Source of the DNA: Candidatus Paraluminiphilus aquimaris | GTDB lineage: Bacteria > Pseudomonadota > Gammaproteobacteria > Pseudomonadales > Halieaceae | DNA: 64,000 nt | Reading direction: 5' to 3' | Assembly: GCF_026230195.1 (NCBI RefSeq) | Contig: NZ_CP036501.1 | Coordinates: 2,418,001-2,482,000 of the forward strand | Shown: piece by piece, positions 1-10,504 of the stretch | How positions within the stretch are numbered: the stretch's first letter is position 1 | How the letters are laid out: each line of letters opens with the position of its first letter | Made by a program: the position numbers and the translations under genes | The notes under the pieces: generated by a model | What the model saw: the letters and a program-made list of their open reading frames with translations, nothing else | Database searches by the model: none | Told to the model about the DNA's origin: nothing

Positions 1-1814
1 ACTTTCATGATGGGTTCAATCAACTGTGGAGATGCCTTGGGCATTGACTGACGGAATGCGCCCTTCGCTGCAAGCTCGAATGCAATTGCAGAGGAGTCAA
101 CCGCGTGGAAGCCACCGTCATAGAGCTCAACCGCGACATCCAAGACAGGGAAGCCAGCCAATGGGCCTTCCTGCATCATCACCTGGAAGCCCTTCTCAAT
201 AGCGGGGAAGAATTCCTTAGGCACGTTTCCGCCCACAACACTTGACTTGAACACATAGCCATCGCCGGGCTGTCCAGGGGTAATACGATAGTCGATTTTA
301 CCGAACTGACCTGAACCACCAGACTGCTTTTTGTGGGTGTAGCTGTCTTCAATGGCCTGCGTGATGGTCTCTCGGTATGCAACCTGTGGTTGTCCTACCT
401 CGAGCTCAACACCGTAAGTACGGCGCAGAATGTCAATCTTAATGTCGAGGTGAAGTTCGCCCATTCCTTTAAGAATAGTCTCACCGGAATCTTCATCCGT
501 CTCAACACGGAATGAGGGATCCTCGGCAATCATCTTACCGATCGCAATACCCATTTTCTCCGAGCCGCCTTTGTCTTTCGGCGCTACAGCAATGGAGATT
601 ACTGGATCGGGGAAGACCATGGCCTCAAGCGTGCAAGGCGACGCTGTGGAACACAGCGTATGACCTGTCTGAACGTTTTTCATACCAATGCAGGCAAAAA
701 TATCGCCCGCTTGAGCAACATCGACTTCAGTTCGATCGTCTGCGTGCATTTCCACCATGCGACCAATACGCTCGGTTTTACCCGTAGCCGAGTTCAGAAT
801 GGTGTCGCCCTTTTTCATCGTGCCCGAGTAAACTCGGATAAACGTGAGCGCACCAAATCGATCGTCCATAATCTTAAACGCGAGTGCGCGAAGTGGCTCA
901 TTCACGTCAACCTTCGCAACTTCACCAGTAGGCTCACCCTCTTCGTCGGTCAACGGTTGAGGATCAACTTCAGTCGGACTTGGCAGGTAATCGACGACGG
1001 CATCAAGTACTAACTGAATACCCTTGTTCTTGAACGCACTTCCACAAAACGTCGGGAAGAAGTGCATGGTGCGAGTACCTTCACGGATGCAGCGCTTGAT
1101 GTCTTCCATGGATGGTATCTCGCCTTCCATGTACTCCATCATCAAATCATCATCCATCTCGACCGCAGCCTCGATGAGTTGCTCGTGATATGTCTCTACG
1201 TCGTCGACCATGTCTGCAGGCACGTCAACAACTTCATAGTTTTCTGGCTTACCGGAATCATCCCAGACGTAAGCTTTCTTGGTGAGAACGTCTACAACGC
1301 CAACGAAATCATCTTCACGGCCAATTGGCAGCGTCATGACAAGAGGGTTTGCCGCCAGGACATTACGCACCTGGTCAACTACGCGGTAAAAATCCGCACC
1401 CAGACGGTCTAGCTTGTTCACAAAAATCAAACGGGCAACTTCTGACTCGTTGGCATAGCGCCAGTTGGTCTCAGACTGCGGCTCAACACCACCTGAACCA
1501 CAGAACACACCGACACCACCATCGAGAACCTTCAACGAGCGGTACACCTCGACCGTGAAGTCCACGTGTCCGGGTGTATCAATAATGTTCATGCGGTGAT
1601 CTTTCCAGAAGCATGTCGTCGCAGCTGACTGAATCGTAATGCCGCGCTCCTGCTCCTGCTCCATAAAGTCCGTCGTGGCTGCGCCATCGTGAACTTCGCC
1701 GGTTTTGTGGATTTTACCAGTGAGCTTCAAAATACGTTCGGTGGTTGTGGTTTTACCCGCATCCACGTGCGCGAAGATACCGATATTGCGGTACAGGTTT
1801 AAGTCTGCAGACAT
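1..1814 (-). CDS. fusA2: Elongation factor G, FusB/EF-G2 type (3' end cut by window edge)
   Basis: Ribosomal translocase GTPase. About 604 N-terminal residues lie inside the window, against roughly 700 for the family; the C-terminal domains run off the left edge. Visible motifs are the P-loop AHVDAGKT near residue 15, the switch region with ERGIT, the G3 box DTPGH and the G4 box NKLD. The N-terminus ([20 protein letters not shown]) and the stretch [16 protein letters not shown] resemble the second EF-G copy (FusB/FusA2) of Pseudomonas and Vibrio more than housekeeping FusA. The gene stands alone beside an acyl-CoA synthetase, not in a str operon with rpsL, rpsG and tuf, which supports the EF-G2 call. 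The start is the ATG giving [11 protein letters not shown] is certain; the paralogue assignment is likely. Confidence 0.9.
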   Translation of the reverse strand, partial: MSADLNLYRNIGIFAHVDAGKTTTTERILKLTGKIHKTGEVHDGAATTDFMEQEQERGITIQSAATTCFWKDHRMNIIDTPGHVDFTVEVYRSLKVLDGGVGVFCGSGGVEPQSETNWRYANESEVARLIFVNKLDRLGADFYRVVDQVRNVLAANPLVMTLPIGREDDFVGVVDVLTKKAYVWDDSGKPENYEVVDVPADMVDDVETYHEQLIEAAVEMDDDLMMEYMEGEIPSMEDIKRCIREGTRTMHFFPTFCGSAFKNKGIQLVLDAVVDYLPSPTEVDPQPLTDEEGEPTGEVAKVDVNEPLRALAFKIMDDRFGALTFIRVYSGTMKKGDTILNSATGKTERIGRMVEMHADDRTEVDVAQAGDIFACIGMKNVQTGHTLCSTASPCTLEAMVFPDPVISIAVAPKDKGGSEKMGIAIGKMIAEDPSFRVETDEDSGETILKGMGELHLDIKIDILRRTYGVELEVGQPQVAYRETITQAIEDSYTHKKQSGGSGQFGKIDYRITPGQPGDGYVFKSSVVGGNVPKEFFPAIEKGFQVMMQEGPLAGFPVLDVAVELYDGGFHAVDSSAIAFELAAKGAFRQSMPKASPQLIEPIMK

Positions 1815-2257
1815 TGTTCTACTCTTCCAGTCGTTTGCGTTAACTCGGTCAGCTCACTGCGTATTCGGCAGCAAGCTATGCCACATGACCAGCTCACACA
1901 AAGCCAACCACCTGACGCCTAAATAATCGTTTACTCGGGATTCCCGTTGCTTGTGGCAAACGACCCTTTCAATGCGCGCGCTTTTTACCACATTCGGGTG
2001 CCAAGAAGTAGGTGTTGTTCGACAAAGTGATAACTTTTGACGATACAGACAGATGTACCACGAAGAAATGGCGAACTCAGACAACGAAAATACGTCACAA
2101 TGCGAGTATCGCGCACACAGCTCACTCAAAACTTCAGGTGAAATACGAGGCTATGGCTTGAATTTTGTCGCTGATCCGGCCAATGTCCAAGATCAATCAG
2201 CGACTCGCCGCATAACAAAAAAAACGCGGCGTTCATGACAGACTGGGAGGTAAAACT
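1815..2257. other. Divergent intergenic region, fusA2 / acyl-CoA synthetase
   Basis: A 443-base gap between two divergent genes. Short open frames exist on both strands, but none has a convincing ribosome binding site or a recognisable protein. It should hold the promoters of both flanking genes, though no sharp -35/-10 pair was picked out. A GGGAGG ribosome binding site for the downstream synthetase ends just before its ATG. No hairpin or repeat of note was seen. Confidence 0.5.
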
Positions 2258-3811
2258 ATGAAGACCAATATTGGATTGCTCCTTACAAAACGAGCTCACC
2301 TCAACCCCGAGCGCGAGGCCTACGTCGAGAGTGACGGCAGCCGTCGCTTTACCTTTAAAGAACTCAATAACCGATCCAATAGACTGGCAAACGGCCTGCT
2401 CGCAAGCGGTCTACAAAAAGGTGATCGTGTTGGCTTGCTGTTAATGAATTCTGTTGAGTTTATGGAATCGTTTTTCGCCATTGCCAAGGCGGGGGGTGTC
2501 GTCGTGCCGCTGAATTGGCGCCTTGTGGCCGATGAGCTCGAGTTCATCCTCAAAGACTCAGGTGTAAAAACGCTCATTTTCGACAATGAGTTTGCTGAAA
2601 CAGTCGCCGACCTTGAAGGTCGTGGCGATAAAACAGAAATTAATCAATGGCTTCATGTGCTCGGTGGTGCGTCTGAGCATGCGTGCCAACCATTTGCAGT
2701 CTCTTACGATGCGTACTGTGCGGCGTCTGCCACCGACGAACCTACCTGTGGCGCCGAAGACGATGACATGCTGTATATCATGTACACCTCGGGAACGACT
2801 GGGCTCCCCAAAGGCGTCGTCCATACACACAGCACCGCAATGTGGGGTGTCTTTACGATACACGCGACCGCTGACTACCAAGGGGATGAGCGGTATATCG
2901 CCTGTCTACCGATGTTCCATGTTGGCGCATTAACGCCGCTGACGATCAACGCTTATCACGGCGCAACCACCTATGTCATGCGGAGCTTCGATCCCGTTGC
3001 CGCATGGGAATGTGTAGAACGAGAAAAGATTACCAGCGGGCTCATGGTGCCAGCGATGCTGAACTTCATGGTGCAAGTACCTCATTTCGAAAATTATGAC
3101 TGGTCCAGCGTTCGATGGTTCATGACGGGCGCAGCACCTGTCCCGGTTGCGCTAACGCAGCAATTCCAAGAGATGGGCATCGATGTGACACAGGTGTACG
3201 GACTCACCGAGACCTGTGGTCCATCGTGCTTGATGGACTCCGTCAATGCGGTTCGCAAACCTGAGTCCTGTGGCAAGCCTTTCTTCTTCACTGAGGTGAA
3301 AGTCGCTGACAGCGACGGCAATGAACTTCCAATAGGTGAAGCGGGTGAGATGCTGGTTCGTGGTAAACACGTTATGCGCGAGTACTGGAATCGCCCGGAT
3401 GCCACCGCGGACACGCTGGTGGATGGATGGTTGAGAACCGGCGATGTTGGGGTCATGGATGACGAGGGATTCTTCGCCATTCAAGACCGTATTAAGGACA
3501 TGATCATCTCTGGCGGTGAAAATGTTTATCCCGCGGAAATTGAAAGCGTCCTTCAGAGCCATCCGGGCATTAGCGAAGCAGGGGTCATTGGACAAAACAG
3601 TGTCCGATGGGGTGAGTCCCCACTGGCCGTTGTCGTTAAAACGGATCCGACGCTGACAGCGGACGAAATACTCGCCTTTTGCCAAGATAAGCTCGCTCGC
3701 TTCAAACAACCCAAAGCGGTGGAATTTACGGATATTATCCCTAGAAACCCGAGCGGAAAGATCTTAAAACGTGTGCTGCGCGAGCAGTACCCTACCGAGG
3801 CATCAGAATAG
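2258..3811 (+). CDS. Acyl-CoA synthetase (AMP-binding, fatty-acid type)
   Basis: ATP-dependent ligase expected to activate a carboxylic acid to an acyl-adenylate and then an acyl-CoA in the cytoplasm. The 517 residues carry the AMP-binding P-loop YTSGTTGLPKG near residue 175, the YGLTET motif near residue 325, DGWLRTGD near residue 390, and a C-terminal domain with the NPSGKIL lysine motif near residue 500. Length and motifs fit medium/long-chain fatty acyl-CoA ligases (FadD/FadK-like group). A GGGAGG ribosome binding site precedes the ATG. It is monocistronic as far as visible, divergent from the EF-G2 gene and convergent with the protease downstream. Substrate cannot be fixed from sequence; other aryl or alkyl acids are possible. 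Confidence 0.88.
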   Translation: MKTNIGLLLTKRAHLNPEREAYVESDGSRRFTFKELNNRSNRLANGLLASGLQKGDRVGLLLMNSVEFMESFFAIAKAGGVVVPLNWRLVADELEFILKDSGVKTLIFDNEFAETVADLEGRGDKTEINQWLHVLGGASEHACQPFAVSYDAYCAASATDEPTCGAEDDDMLYIMYTSGTTGLPKGVVHTHSTAMWGVFTIHATADYQGDERYIACLPMFHVGALTPLTINAYHGATTYVMRSFDPVAAWECVEREKITSGLMVPAMLNFMVQVPHFENYDWSSVRWFMTGAAPVPVALTQQFQEMGIDVTQVYGLTETCGPSCLMDSVNAVRKPESCGKPFFFTEVKVADSDGNELPIGEAGEMLVRGKHVMREYWNRPDATADTLVDGWLRTGDVGVMDDEGFFAIQDRIKDMIISGGENVYPAEIESVLQSHPGISEAGVIGQNSVRWGESPLAVVVKTDPTLTADEILAFCQDKLARFKQPKAVEFTDIIPRNPSGKILKRVLREQYPTEASE

Positions 3812-3832
3812 CCCCAAGCTCGCCCCCTACCG

Positions 3833-4039
3833 CTATCCGCTGGGGTAGATCACGTCGTCAAAGTGGCTTGCGGGCTTACCGGCGCGAATAGCCCCACAGA
3901 GGCTGTAGCTTCGTCCTTGCTGACAGTATCGAGCCAGCTGGGTGTCTGATGACTTTGTGTCAGGGTGGTTTTCAACAAAGCGGTCTTTGTCATGACGCTC
4001 TGTGAGTGCGACCTTCTGCGCTTGAATGCCATCTAGCAC
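3833..4039 (-). CDS. Possible small protein, unrecognised
   Basis: A 68-residue frame from a GTG, in the gap between convergent genes. The translation looks protein-like: it is mixed and charged, with a cluster TERHDKDRFVENHPD in the first third and an end of SHFDDVIYPSG. No family was recognised and no clear ribosome binding site precedes the GTG. The frame stays open about a dozen codons further upstream, so it might instead be a remnant of a longer gene. Chance is a real alternative. Confidence 0.2.
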   Translation of the reverse strand: MLDGIQAQKVALTERHDKDRFVENHPDTKSSDTQLARYCQQGRSYSLCGAIRAGKPASHFDDVIYPSG

Positions 4040-4144
4040 GCCCCAAAACGGGCCGCGATTTGCGCTACATCAGGTACGTCTTTACCCGCGCTTCTTATCC
4101 CACTTCCGCATTAAAAAAGGGCTTTAGACAAGAATCTTGCACTA

Positions 4145-4289
4145 GGGCCTCACACGGCGGGGGCTTTACACCGGGGCTTTACACCAGGGCTTCACACCGG
4201 AGCCTTACCTAAGGCCTCACACCGGGAATTTACACAGTGACGCTACACCGTAACCCTACACTGGGACCTTACACCTGAGCCCTACAAGA
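4145..4289. repeat. Degenerate 13-bp tandem repeat, 11 units
   Basis: Eleven consecutive units with consensus GGGCCTTACACCG begin at 4145, 4161, 4174, 4187, 4200, 4212, 4225, 4238, 4251, 4264 and 4277. Almost all are 13 bases apart; one unit is 12 and the first is followed by 3 extra bases. The ACACC core is the best kept part. The array lies in the 557-base gap between the convergent acyl-CoA synthetase and protease genes. Apart from the doubtful small frame at 3833, nothing else was seen in that gap. Confidence 0.85.
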
Positions 4290-4368
4290 AGTGACAGCAT
4301 GACCTTATATGCATGCGCCCATCCTAGCGCGCTAACCGCCCCCAGCCCCCTTCAAGGACTCTGCGTCC

Positions 4369-6807
4369 TTAAATAGGCGAGCCGGGAGGGATCGTGAGGT
4401 TATCCGACGTGTAGGCCTCAGGGTCATCAATGGCAGCCTGAATACGCCTAGCGAGGAATTTCATATGAGCGCCACTTTGAGCGCTCTTTTTCCTCGCCCT
4501 TTCTGCGCGTCGCTGAATCTTATTGAGTGCATCGAGCGCGTCTGCCCGAACCTGAGGTGCAGCCGCGGCGTTGCCGAGCAAATCAACAAGCTGATCAACC
4601 AATAAGAGCTGAACGGCACGTTCAATACTCAGCAGTTCAGGCTCCTTTGCTTCAGGCCATCGATCGTCAATCAAAATACTGAGCACGTCGCCAAAGCTGG
4701 GTAATGATGTATCCACACGGTGCTGGTTATTCAGTCGCGCCGCACGCTTAGGGTCTGTGAGCTGCTCTAGCGTAATCAGGGCCGCCGTTCCCGCAGCGGC
4801 TATAGGGTCGAACACATAACCGGTGTGTCGAGGAAACAGTTCTCGACTCGCACCCGACTGTGGCGGTCGAGGGGGAATGAGCGCGGCGACTCGCTCGGGA
4901 ATGTTAAGGGCGCCTGGCTCAAGCGTGGCGAGCATGGCCGAGAGTGCCGCACGCTGCTCACCCACGGGGACTCTTTCATTCGGAATCTGGCCGTCACCCC
5001 GCATTGCATACGTGAAGCTCTGTCCGCCCAGCACCGTCGCCGCCGCTTGGACCTGATAGCGATGCATCAAAAATGCTGGCACTAACACGTCCTCGAGTGA
5101 CGCCATCGCCCGACCAGGCTGGATAGCCCTCTCTGAAAAGTTTCTGAGCACGACGGCACGCAACTGCATGATCCGGTTTAACTCTGAAACGGGATCACCA
5201 CCGTTATCCCAAAGGCTGCCTTTGGGATGTGCAGGTCCTGCATTCACACTTCGTCCGATTCGTGCGTGTTCATCCGCAACAAAGCTCAACCCAGAGGCAA
5301 GTGTTTCTGCAATGATCGTTGCGCGCCCTGCTGCATCGGACTCATTGTCAGGGAAATCTTGATAACCCCAAATAACCGCTCGCTTGTCCCACGCGCCAAT
5401 ACCCACCTCGTAGGCCTCATTGAGTACTACCTGCCCAGCCTCGTCGAGCGTCACGAGCGGATGGGGGTAGTCCATAACCGATGCTCGACCATCGGCGCTT
5501 GAAGAAAAATTGTGCGCAATACCCAAAGTGTGGCCCACTTCGTGCGCCGACAGCTGACGAATCCGAGCTAGCGCAAACTCACTTAACTGATCTACAACGC
5601 CCCCAGTCTCGTCGTAAGGGCTGATAAGCCCCTCGGCTATTAGGTAGTCCTGGCGTACACGCAGTGAACCCAAGGTGACATGACCTTTCAAAATTTCCTC
5701 AGTGCGCGGATCTCTGATGCTCGAACCGTACGACCAACCGCGCGTTGATCTATGCACCCACTGAATCACGTTGTAGCGAATATCCATTGGGTCAGCTTCA
5801 GGCGGCAGCACTCTCACTTGAAAAGCGTCTTTATAGCCCGCGGCCTCAAAGGCCTGGTTCCACCATGAAGCACCCTCAATGAGGGCAGATTTCACTGGCT
5901 CGGGGGCACCGGAGTCGACCCAATATACGATCGGCTCTACTGCCTCACTGACGGTTGCTGTCGGGTCCACTTTCTCGAGTCTGTGTCGGCGGGCAAACGC
6001 CGACTTGATGGGCGCATCGATGGGACTTGCATAGTCATAAACAAGTGTCGCCTCACCAGAGTGAATGTAACCGGCGCGCGGGTCATAAGGCAGTGGCTCG
6101 TAACCGTCGTCCGGCAAGCGGATAAATGAGTGATGTCCATGAACGGTTATCGCGTCCGCGTTTGGAGCCACAGTGCGTAGAATTTGACCTTTTGACTTGC
6201 CGGAAAACGTAAGGGTTGCATCAATTTCAGTATTGTCAGGAAACGACTTCGTCCTGGGGAGGTACAGACCGGATCGACTCTCATCGACGCTGTAAGACCC
6301 CTCACCGCGCGCAGCCAGCAAATCGGATATACCCGTTGCGTCGCTTAAGGCGAACTCGGTTAGATCAATAACAAGTGACTGGGTATCAGACTCGATGACC
6401 GAGAACCCCCAGATAATCGACTCGGCAAACGCCTCCTCGACAGCCCGACGCTCCTCCATCGAGTCGGATCGAGCCGTGTATTTGGTATTAACGGCGGTCA
6501 AAAACACCTTTTTCCCAACCCGTCGAAACTCGACAAGGTAGGTATCCCCTAATCGACCACGATCAAGACCTAGATCGTTCGACCCTACGCCGTGTGATAA
6601 GCCGTTGTAGTAAATAAATGGCCCTTCGATGGCGTGAATATCTGCGTAAAGTCGGCCTTCTTCCCCATCCCAATACAGTGGCATAAAACCTGGCATGTGC
6701 TCGGCTGAAGCACGTACTGACTCAACCTTATCACTTGTTCCATCCGCATCAAGGGACCACGCCCACTGGCTCAGAAACACCACACCTAAAACGACAAACC
6801 GACGCAT
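4369..6807 (-). CDS. Exported zinc metalloprotease, met-zincin (DUF5117/DUF4953 type)
   Basis: A large exported peptidase of about 812 residues. The start is taken at MRRFVVLGVVFLSQWAWS, which gives a typical signal peptide and has an AGGAGG ribosome binding site six bases upstream; a start 15 codons earlier is open but less likely. The N-terminal half resembles DUF5117. The catalytic domain near residues 300-470 has the zinc motif HEVGHTLGIAHN near residue 420, with three ligands in the metzincin pattern, followed by SVMDYP, the Met-turn. The C-terminal half is mostly helical. Substrate is unknown; it probably acts in the periplasm or outside the cell. It appears to be monocistronic, with a 226-base gap to the Usp gene upstream. 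Confidence 0.85.
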   Translation of the reverse strand: MRRFVVLGVVFLSQWAWSLDADGTSDKVESVRASAEHMPGFMPLYWDGEEGRLYADIHAIEGPFIYYNGLSHGVGSNDLGLDRGRLGDTYLVEFRRVGKKVFLTAVNTKYTARSDSMEERRAVEEAFAESIIWGFSVIESDTQSLVIDLTEFALSDATGISDLLAARGEGSYSVDESRSGLYLPRTKSFPDNTEIDATLTFSGKSKGQILRTVAPNADAITVHGHHSFIRLPDDGYEPLPYDPRAGYIHSGEATLVYDYASPIDAPIKSAFARRHRLEKVDPTATVSEAVEPIVYWVDSGAPEPVKSALIEGASWWNQAFEAAGYKDAFQVRVLPPEADPMDIRYNVIQWVHRSTRGWSYGSSIRDPRTEEILKGHVTLGSLRVRQDYLIAEGLISPYDETGGVVDQLSEFALARIRQLSAHEVGHTLGIAHNFSSSADGRASVMDYPHPLVTLDEAGQVVLNEAYEVGIGAWDKRAVIWGYQDFPDNESDAAGRATIIAETLASGLSFVADEHARIGRSVNAGPAHPKGSLWDNGGDPVSELNRIMQLRAVVLRNFSERAIQPGRAMASLEDVLVPAFLMHRYQVQAAATVLGGQSFTYAMRGDGQIPNERVPVGEQRAALSAMLATLEPGALNIPERVAALIPPRPPQSGASRELFPRHTGYVFDPIAAAGTAALITLEQLTDPKRAARLNNQHRVDTSLPSFGDVLSILIDDRWPEAKEPELLSIERAVQLLLVDQLVDLLGNAAAAPQVRADALDALNKIQRRAERARKKSAQSGAHMKFLARRIQAAIDDPEAYTSDNLTIPPGSPI

Positions 6808-7033
6808 ACAATCCTCCTGAAGATGGCCAAAAGGTAGCACGTCAACAGACATCTCAAAAGAGTCGCGCCTTCAGGTAATCGCTACAAATTAAGGATGAGA
6901 AGTTGAGTCAGAAAAAGCGCGGCACGCCCAGCGGATGCGCCCCATGACCCGCCCACAACTGATGCATAAACAGCGGGCACCGTTAGCGTATTGAGTGCCC
7001 TATTTATTGTGCGCGTTTGAGCGAACAAACGGC

Positions 7034-7900
7034 TCAATCGTGAAGGGTAATGGTGGCGACTTGCGATGCTCGCAGTAAATCGTTTGTGCGGCTGCCCACC
7101 AATAAACTGCGCCAGGGCGAGTGGCTATAAGCTCCCATGATCAACAGATCTGCTTCGCGCTCCTCGATCGCGCGCGTGACAACCTGCTCGGGGTCGCCAG
7201 GAATAAGCGATGCATCGACAGAAAAACCTTTAGCGCGCAGTGTCGCGTCAGCCCACTCAAGATGCTTAGTGGATTCCTGAGTGCGCCGCCCCGACATGAT
7301 GACATGCACAGGTAGGTCTTTGAGGCTGCTTCGCGACGCAATCAATTCCACACCGCGGCGCGTCATTTTTCCTCCATCGAACGCGATCAGTAAACTACGA
7401 GGTGTTCTGAAATCATCGGTTACCGTGAGGATGGGCCGCCTAATCTGGCGGCAGATAGACTCCACATGTCGCCCAAGATCACGACGTGTACGGGAAGCGG
7501 ACTCGCCGCGTCGCCCCAAGACATACATCGCAACCGATGCTTCCTGTTCTTTTAGGGTTGTGAGTAGCTGACCGTATCGCTGACGCGTATCAATGGTGAG
7601 CTCAGAATTTTCCTCACAACGTGCCTTTAACGTATTTAAGAACAGTCGGCCTTGCTCACGAACGGCACGATTTTTTTCGCCTTCTTCTGTGGATAAGCGC
7701 TCTAACAGATGCTCTTGCGCATCCATCTCAAGCGAACCACTTCGATCAATACCTGAGGCGACCTCTTGATGACGGTCGATCACATGAAGTAGTTCGAGCG
7801 GCGCCGCCAAATGCTCGGCCGCCCACGCGGCATAGTCTGCAACATGTTGGGCGTAATCTGACTGGTCCACACAGGCGAGAACTTTTTTCGAAGAACGCAT
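7034..7900 (-). CDS. Tandem universal stress protein
   Basis: A cytoplasmic nucleotide-binding protein of 288 residues made of two Usp domains, about 1-155 and 165-288. The second keeps the ATP-binding pattern MGAYSHSPWRSLLVGS (G-x2-G-x9-G-S type) near residue 255; the first is degenerate at that place, which is common in tandem Usp proteins. It starts 9 bases after the end of the SulP transporter gene and is almost certainly co-transcribed with it. Pairing of SulP anion transporters with Usp proteins recurs in aquatic bacteria, so a role in regulating or sensing the transport step is plausible but inferred. Confidence 0.87.
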   Translation of the reverse strand: MRSSKKVLACVDQSDYAQHVADYAAWAAEHLAAPLELLHVIDRHQEVASGIDRSGSLEMDAQEHLLERLSTEEGEKNRAVREQGRLFLNTLKARCEENSELTIDTRQRYGQLLTTLKEQEASVAMYVLGRRGESASRTRRDLGRHVESICRQIRRPILTVTDDFRTPRSLLIAFDGGKMTRRGVELIASRSSLKDLPVHVIMSGRRTQESTKHLEWADATLRAKGFSVDASLIPGDPEQVVTRAIEEREADLLIMGAYSHSPWRSLLVGSRTNDLLRASQVATITLHD

Positions 7901-7909
7901 TAGAGAGCC

Positions 7910-9385
7910 TTAATGGTCGAGGAGTAAATCATCAGCACCGTCCTTATCATGGATCCCAAATCGATCAACCATCGTGGCACTCGCTTCGTTTAGACCGATT
8001 ACCTCGACCTCGGTGCCCTCGCGGCGGAACTTGATAACAATTTTGTCGAGTGAGCTGACTGCCGTGATATCCCAGAAATGCGCTCGACTGACGTCAATGT
8101 AAACCTTATCGATAACCTCTTGATAATCGAAGGCTTGAGAAAAACTATCGGCGCTCGCAAAGAAAACCTGACCAAAAATAGTGTAACGACGTGCCTTTCC
8201 CTCATCGCACGACGCAGAGTCGATCCGAAGGATACGCCCCACCTTATGCGCAAAGAAAAAGCCTGACAGTAGAACACCCGTCAAAACACCCTGAGCTAAA
8301 TCGTGCGTCGCCACCGTCACCGCTACCGTTGCGAGCATAACGACGCTCGAGCTCTTTGGATGGCTCTGAAGGTTTCTGATCGAGTCCCAATTAAAGGTAC
8401 CGATAGACACCATAATCATCACAGCGACAAGCGCAGCCATTGGAATCCGGCTTACCCAATCACCCGCAAAAACGACCATAACGAGAAGTAAGAGACCTGC
8501 CACGAGCGTCGATAGCCTGCCACGTCCACCGGATTTCACGTTGATCACCGACTGTCCAATCATTGCGCAGCCAGCCATGCCACCAATAAAGCCCGTCGCG
8601 ATGTTGGCAACCCCCTGTCCCACACACTCTCGATTTTTGTTGCTAGAGGTATCCGTTAAATCATCTACGATCGTGGCAGTCATCAGCGATTCCAGCAGTC
8701 CAACAACCATCAATGTAGCGGCATAGGGAAAGATGATTTGCAATGTTTCCAGCGTCAGTGGCACATCTGGCATCAAAAACTGGGGAAGGCTATCGGGAAG
8801 TTCACCCATATCGCCAACCGTCCGGATGTCGAGATCCAGTGCGATGGCGACAATGGTGAGTACCACGATGGTAATAAGCGGTGACGGGACCGCCGTAGTC
8901 AAACGAGGCAGCCCATATATGATGCCAAGGCCTGCCGCTGTCATCGCATACACCTGCCAGCCGACATTTGTGAGCTCTGGTAGCTGCGCCATGAAAATAA
9001 GAATCGCAAGCGCATTGACGAACCCGGTAACAACCGAGCGCGATACAAACCGCATAAGCTCTCCGAGCCGAATCCAACCAGCGATTATTTGCAGGACACC
9101 GGTGAGGACAGTGGCCGCAAATAAATACTCAAGGCCATGCTCCTTGACCAACGTCACCATCAGCAGCGCCATGGCGCCCGTTGCAGCCGAAATCATGCCG
9201 GGCCGTCCGCCGGTGAACGCGATGATGACCGCAATGGAAAACGAAGCGTACAGCCCAACCTTTGGGTCTACGCCGGCTATGATAGAAAAGGCAATCGCCT
9301 CAGGAATAAGTGCCAGCGCTACGACAAGACCTGCGAGCACATCATTTCGAACGTTTGAAAGCCACTCTTGGCGAAATTTTTCCAT
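7910..9385 (-). CDS. SulP (SLC26) family anion transporter with STAS domain
   Basis: An inner-membrane transporter of 491 residues. The N-terminus ([20 protein letters not shown]) and the following run of about a dozen hydrophobic segments are those of SulP/SLC26 proteins. The cytoplasmic tail from about residue 390 is a STAS domain with the [20 protein letters not shown] segment. Family members carry sulfate, bicarbonate with sodium (BicA), or other anions; which one cannot be told here. It is the first gene of a two-gene operon with the Usp protein. In a marine heterotroph bicarbonate uptake is attractive, but that is inference. Confidence 0.9.
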   Translation of the reverse strand: MEKFRQEWLSNVRNDVLAGLVVALALIPEAIAFSIIAGVDPKVGLYASFSIAVIIAFTGGRPGMISAATGAMALLMVTLVKEHGLEYLFAATVLTGVLQIIAGWIRLGELMRFVSRSVVTGFVNALAILIFMAQLPELTNVGWQVYAMTAAGLGIIYGLPRLTTAVPSPLITIVVLTIVAIALDLDIRTVGDMGELPDSLPQFLMPDVPLTLETLQIIFPYAATLMVVGLLESLMTATIVDDLTDTSSNKNRECVGQGVANIATGFIGGMAGCAMIGQSVINVKSGGRGRLSTLVAGLLLLVMVVFAGDWVSRIPMAALVAVMIMVSIGTFNWDSIRNLQSHPKSSSVVMLATVAVTVATHDLAQGVLTGVLLSGFFFAHKVGRILRIDSASCDEGKARRYTIFGQVFFASADSFSQAFDYQEVIDKVYIDVSRAHFWDITAVSSLDKIVIKFRREGTEVEVIGLNEASATMVDRFGIHDKDGADDLLLDH

Positions 9386-9562
9386 CTGATCTTCTAAAGG
9401 CCCTAGAAATTTAAAAAAGGATGCAACTGCGTTACGCGCACGCGAGGGTGGCGGATTCCTTAGTCGTTAGGTGGGACGAACGGCCGCCTCGCTCTACTCG
9501 ATAGCTTGGATCGAGAAGCTTGTTTACCATGGGATGCCATTCGCCGAAGGCCGCTATCTTAC

Positions 9563-10504
9563 ATGAAGACACCTAAGCCCGACATTGTGTTTATTGCAGG
9601 CACTAACGACGCCTGGCTTGGGCCCGTTGAGCGCTTAATCGATCATCGTTTGGAAATGATGACGCTCGACCCAACCCAGTCCATTCCACAGGGCTTAGAT
9701 GTGTCTTCAGTGCAGATAATGGTGGCCTCCCCTAAGGATGCGAAGGCCTTTGCCCCGCTCTTTCCTAACTTGAGATGGATTCAAAGTACCTGGGCCGGTA
9801 TCGACGCTTTGGCACAGAGCATCCCTGTTGGCGTCGCAGTGACCCCCTTAAAAGGTGTATTCGGACAAGCAATGTCTGAATTTGTGCTCGGCTGGATTTT
9901 GAGCATCGAGCGGCAAATCATGCAACGCGCGAAAGCGATGACATGGGACCCGAGACCGGAGACCGGTGTTCGAGGCAAAGTGATGGGGATTTTAGGTACG
10001 GGCAGCATAGGAAGCGCCATCGCAGCCGCCGCAGAACCTCTAGGCATCCGGTGCCGGGGCATGAACTCAACAGGGGAATCAAGACCGGGCTTTGAGCAGT
10101 GTTTCAAAAGCGGCGATCAGCATTTCTTTGAGGGCCTAGACTACGCTGTCTCCGTACTGCCCAAAACCCCAGAGACGGATCATATACTGGGCGCATCGGC
10201 TTTTTCGGCAATGAACAACGAAGGGGTTATCATCAACGTTGGCAGAGGCAATGCGGTCGATGAGGATGCACTTTTAAGCGCGCTCAATAGTCACCTACTA
10301 AAAGCCGCAGTGCTCGACGTGTTTGATGTTGAGCCGCTGCCGGAGCGACATCCCTTCTGGCAGCATCCACGCGCATTTGTCACGTCCCACACTGCAGCGC
10401 CAACGGCCGCCGACTCGGTGGCCGTTGCCATGAAAACAAACCTTGACCGATACCTTGCCGGCGATACCTTACAAGGCCTCTACTCAGAAGCGAAAGGCTA
10501 CTGA
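9563..10504 (+). CDS. D-isomer specific 2-hydroxyacid dehydrogenase
   Basis: NAD(P)-dependent oxidoreductase of about 313 residues, probably interconverting a 2-ketoacid and a D-2-hydroxyacid in the cytoplasm. The Rossmann fingerprint GTGSIGSAIA is present, and the catalytic Arg (NVGRGNAVDED), Glu (FDVEPLPERHPFW) and His (TSHTAAPT) are all in place. The ATG giving MKTPKPDIVF is preferred over a TTG 19 codons upstream, because the fold begins there; neither has a strong ribosome binding site. It resembles the glyoxylate/hydroxypyruvate reductase-like branch. The 3' end overlaps the convergent SOUL gene by 7 bases. Confidence 0.85.
   Translation: MKTPKPDIVFIAGTNDAWLGPVERLIDHRLEMMTLDPTQSIPQGLDVSSVQIMVASPKDAKAFAPLFPNLRWIQSTWAGIDALAQSIPVGVAVTPLKGVFGQAMSEFVLGWILSIERQIMQRAKAMTWDPRPETGVRGKVMGILGTGSIGSAIAAAAEPLGIRCRGMNSTGESRPGFEQCFKSGDQHFFEGLDYAVSVLPKTPETDHILGASAFSAMNNEGVIINVGRGNAVDEDALLSALNSHLLKAAVLDVFDVEPLPERHPFWQHPRAFVTSHTAAPTAADSVAVAMKTNLDRYLAGDTLQGLYSEAKGY

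Noticed and set aside
1854-2129. 91-residue open frame upstream of fusA2
   Set aside because: Unfamiliar Cys-rich translation and no ribosome binding site; it lies in the expected promoter region.
4145-4289. CRISPR array
   Set aside because: Units of 13 bases follow each other without spacers and are degenerate; there are no cas genes.
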